From positions 1-13,213 of the forward strand of contig JAGXHO010000169.1 in NCBI GenBank assembly GCA_024636105.1: DNA of 13,213 bases, in the 5' to 3' direction. The position numbers were made by a program, and so were the translations under genes. The DNA is from Trueperaceae bacterium (GTDB lineage Bacteria; Deinococcota; Deinococci; Deinococcales; Trueperaceae). How positions within the stretch are numbered: position 1 is the first letter of the stretch; the number at the start of each line of letters is the position of its first letter. The notes beneath the pieces were generated by a model. That model worked only from the letters and a program-made list of their open reading frames with translations. It made no database searches and had not been told where the DNA came from. This document shows positions 12,806-13,213 of the stretch, piece by piece.

Positions 12806-12811
12806 TACAGT
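12806..12811 (+). promoter_or_regulatory. -10 element TACAGT, leaderless start of PKD gene
   Basis: TACAGT ends five bases before the ATG at 12817, with no ribosome site between them, predicting a leaderless transcript for the PKD-domain gene. Confidence 0.5.
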
Positions 12812-12816
12812 GCGCC

Positions 12817-13213
12817 ATGTTCCCGCTGGTCGGTCGCACCCTCCGCGCGTTCCTGCTGGCGGCGCTGGCCGCCTCGTCGCTTCCCTGGCTCGCCCGGGCG
12901 CAGGAAGGACCCGTGGTCTCCGCGGTGCGCGCCGAACCGGCGACGGTGGACGAGGGCGACCTCGTCGCCTTCGAGGTCGACGCCCACCACCCCACCGGCG
13001 CACCGATGCGCTATGGCTGGGACTTCGGGGACGGGACCACTCTCGCGCTCGAACCGTCCGCCCGCCGCACCTTCGCCGCGTACCGCGACGACGGCGCGTT
13101 CGAAGTCACCGTGACCGTCGAGGACGCCAACGGCGAGGTCGCCGTCGACACCGTGCAGGTGACGGTCCGGAACGTCGCGCCGGTGGTCCACGGCATCGAC
13201 CGGGACGGCGCCA
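12817..13213 (+). CDS. Secreted PKD-domain protein, 3' partial
   Basis: The frame opens with ATG at 12817 and is still open at the right edge, so only the first 132 residues are visible. Residues 1-28 form a signal peptide (Arg-containing start, Leu/Ala core, WLARAQ end). Residues about 32-120 are a PKD repeat: the hallmark RYGWDFGDGTT (65-75), then the YRDDGAFEVTVTVEDANGEVA strand pair (89-109), ending VTVRN. A second repeat seems to begin at NVAPVVHGI. PKD domains are extracellular Ig-like modules found in surface proteins, proteases and polysaccharide-degrading enzymes; any catalytic part would lie beyond the window. It diverges from the META gene across 154 bases. Confidence 0.85.
   Translation, partial: MFPLVGRTLRAFLLAALAASSLPWLARAQEGPVVSAVRAEPATVDEGDLVAFEVDAHHPTGAPMRYGWDFGDGTTLALEPSARRTFAAYRDDGAFEVTVTVEDANGEVAVDTVQVTVRNVAPVVHGIDRDGA

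Noticed and set aside
1..13213. CRISPR arrays, tRNA or rRNA genes, insertion sequences, phage or defence genes
   Set aside because: I saw no repeat-spacer array, cloverleaf-like sequence, transposase or integrase motif, or terminal inverted repeats; all protein-like frames were assigned otherwise.

Overview
The window is a gene-dense chromosomal segment of very high G+C (I estimate about 70%; third codon positions are almost all G or C). It has short intergenic gaps and no sign of mobile elements, tRNA, rRNA or CRISPR. The mix of genes (lipopolysaccharide-transport-like periplasmic proteins, a greA, a bicarbonate transporter with its PII-like partner, a chromate transporter, secreted META and PKD proteins) fits a heterotrophic bacterium with an outer membrane. 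Many first-in-transcript genes carry a TANNNT hexamer only 5 to 7 bases before an ATG or GTG, with no Shine-Dalgarno site between. This is the leaderless-promoter style known from Deinococcus. I therefore favour a member of the Deinococcota, perhaps a Truepera-like lineage, but this is inference and not proven by the sequence.

Left part (1-3774): a 5'-truncated DUF3445 (heme-dependent oxidative N-demethylase-like) gene on the plus strand converges on, and overlaps by 14 bases, a minus-strand block. That block reads, in transcription order, greA (3774-3310), an LptC-like membrane-anchored protein (3179-2619), and two OstA/LptA-like exported proteins (2594-1632 and 1626-667). The last three form a tight operon likely to work on envelope lipid or glycolipid transport.

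Middle part (3895-8915): a plus-strand, membrane-anchored alpha/beta hydrolase is followed by a convergent minus-strand sbtA-sbtB-like pair (sodium-dependent bicarbonate transporter plus PII-like regulator, ATGA overlap). Diverging from sbtA is a membrane protein with an intramembrane-type HEAGH motif. Its reading frame appears broken, or deliberately shifted, by -1 at a G6 run; the C-terminal exported domain continues in another frame to 7183. A small cupin gene follows. An AT-rich inverted repeat, striking in this G+C background, separates the cupin from a convergent M20-family amidohydrolase and overlaps its stop codon.

Right part (9038-13213): a neutral zinc metallopeptidase of the YpfJ/KPN_02809 type (minus) diverges from a full-length two-domain chromate transporter chrA (plus). 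A DUF427 protein and a secreted META-domain protein follow on the minus strand, and a secreted PKD-repeat protein starts on the plus strand and runs off the right edge.

Most genes are ordinary housekeeping or accessory functions. The most interesting signals are the repeated leaderless promoter pattern, the G_GGG_GGT frameshift site, the possible 21-residue leader peptide coupled to the zinc metallopeptidase, the AT-rich inverted repeat, and the LptC-LptA-LptA operon. No new defence system or comparable multigene system is visible.
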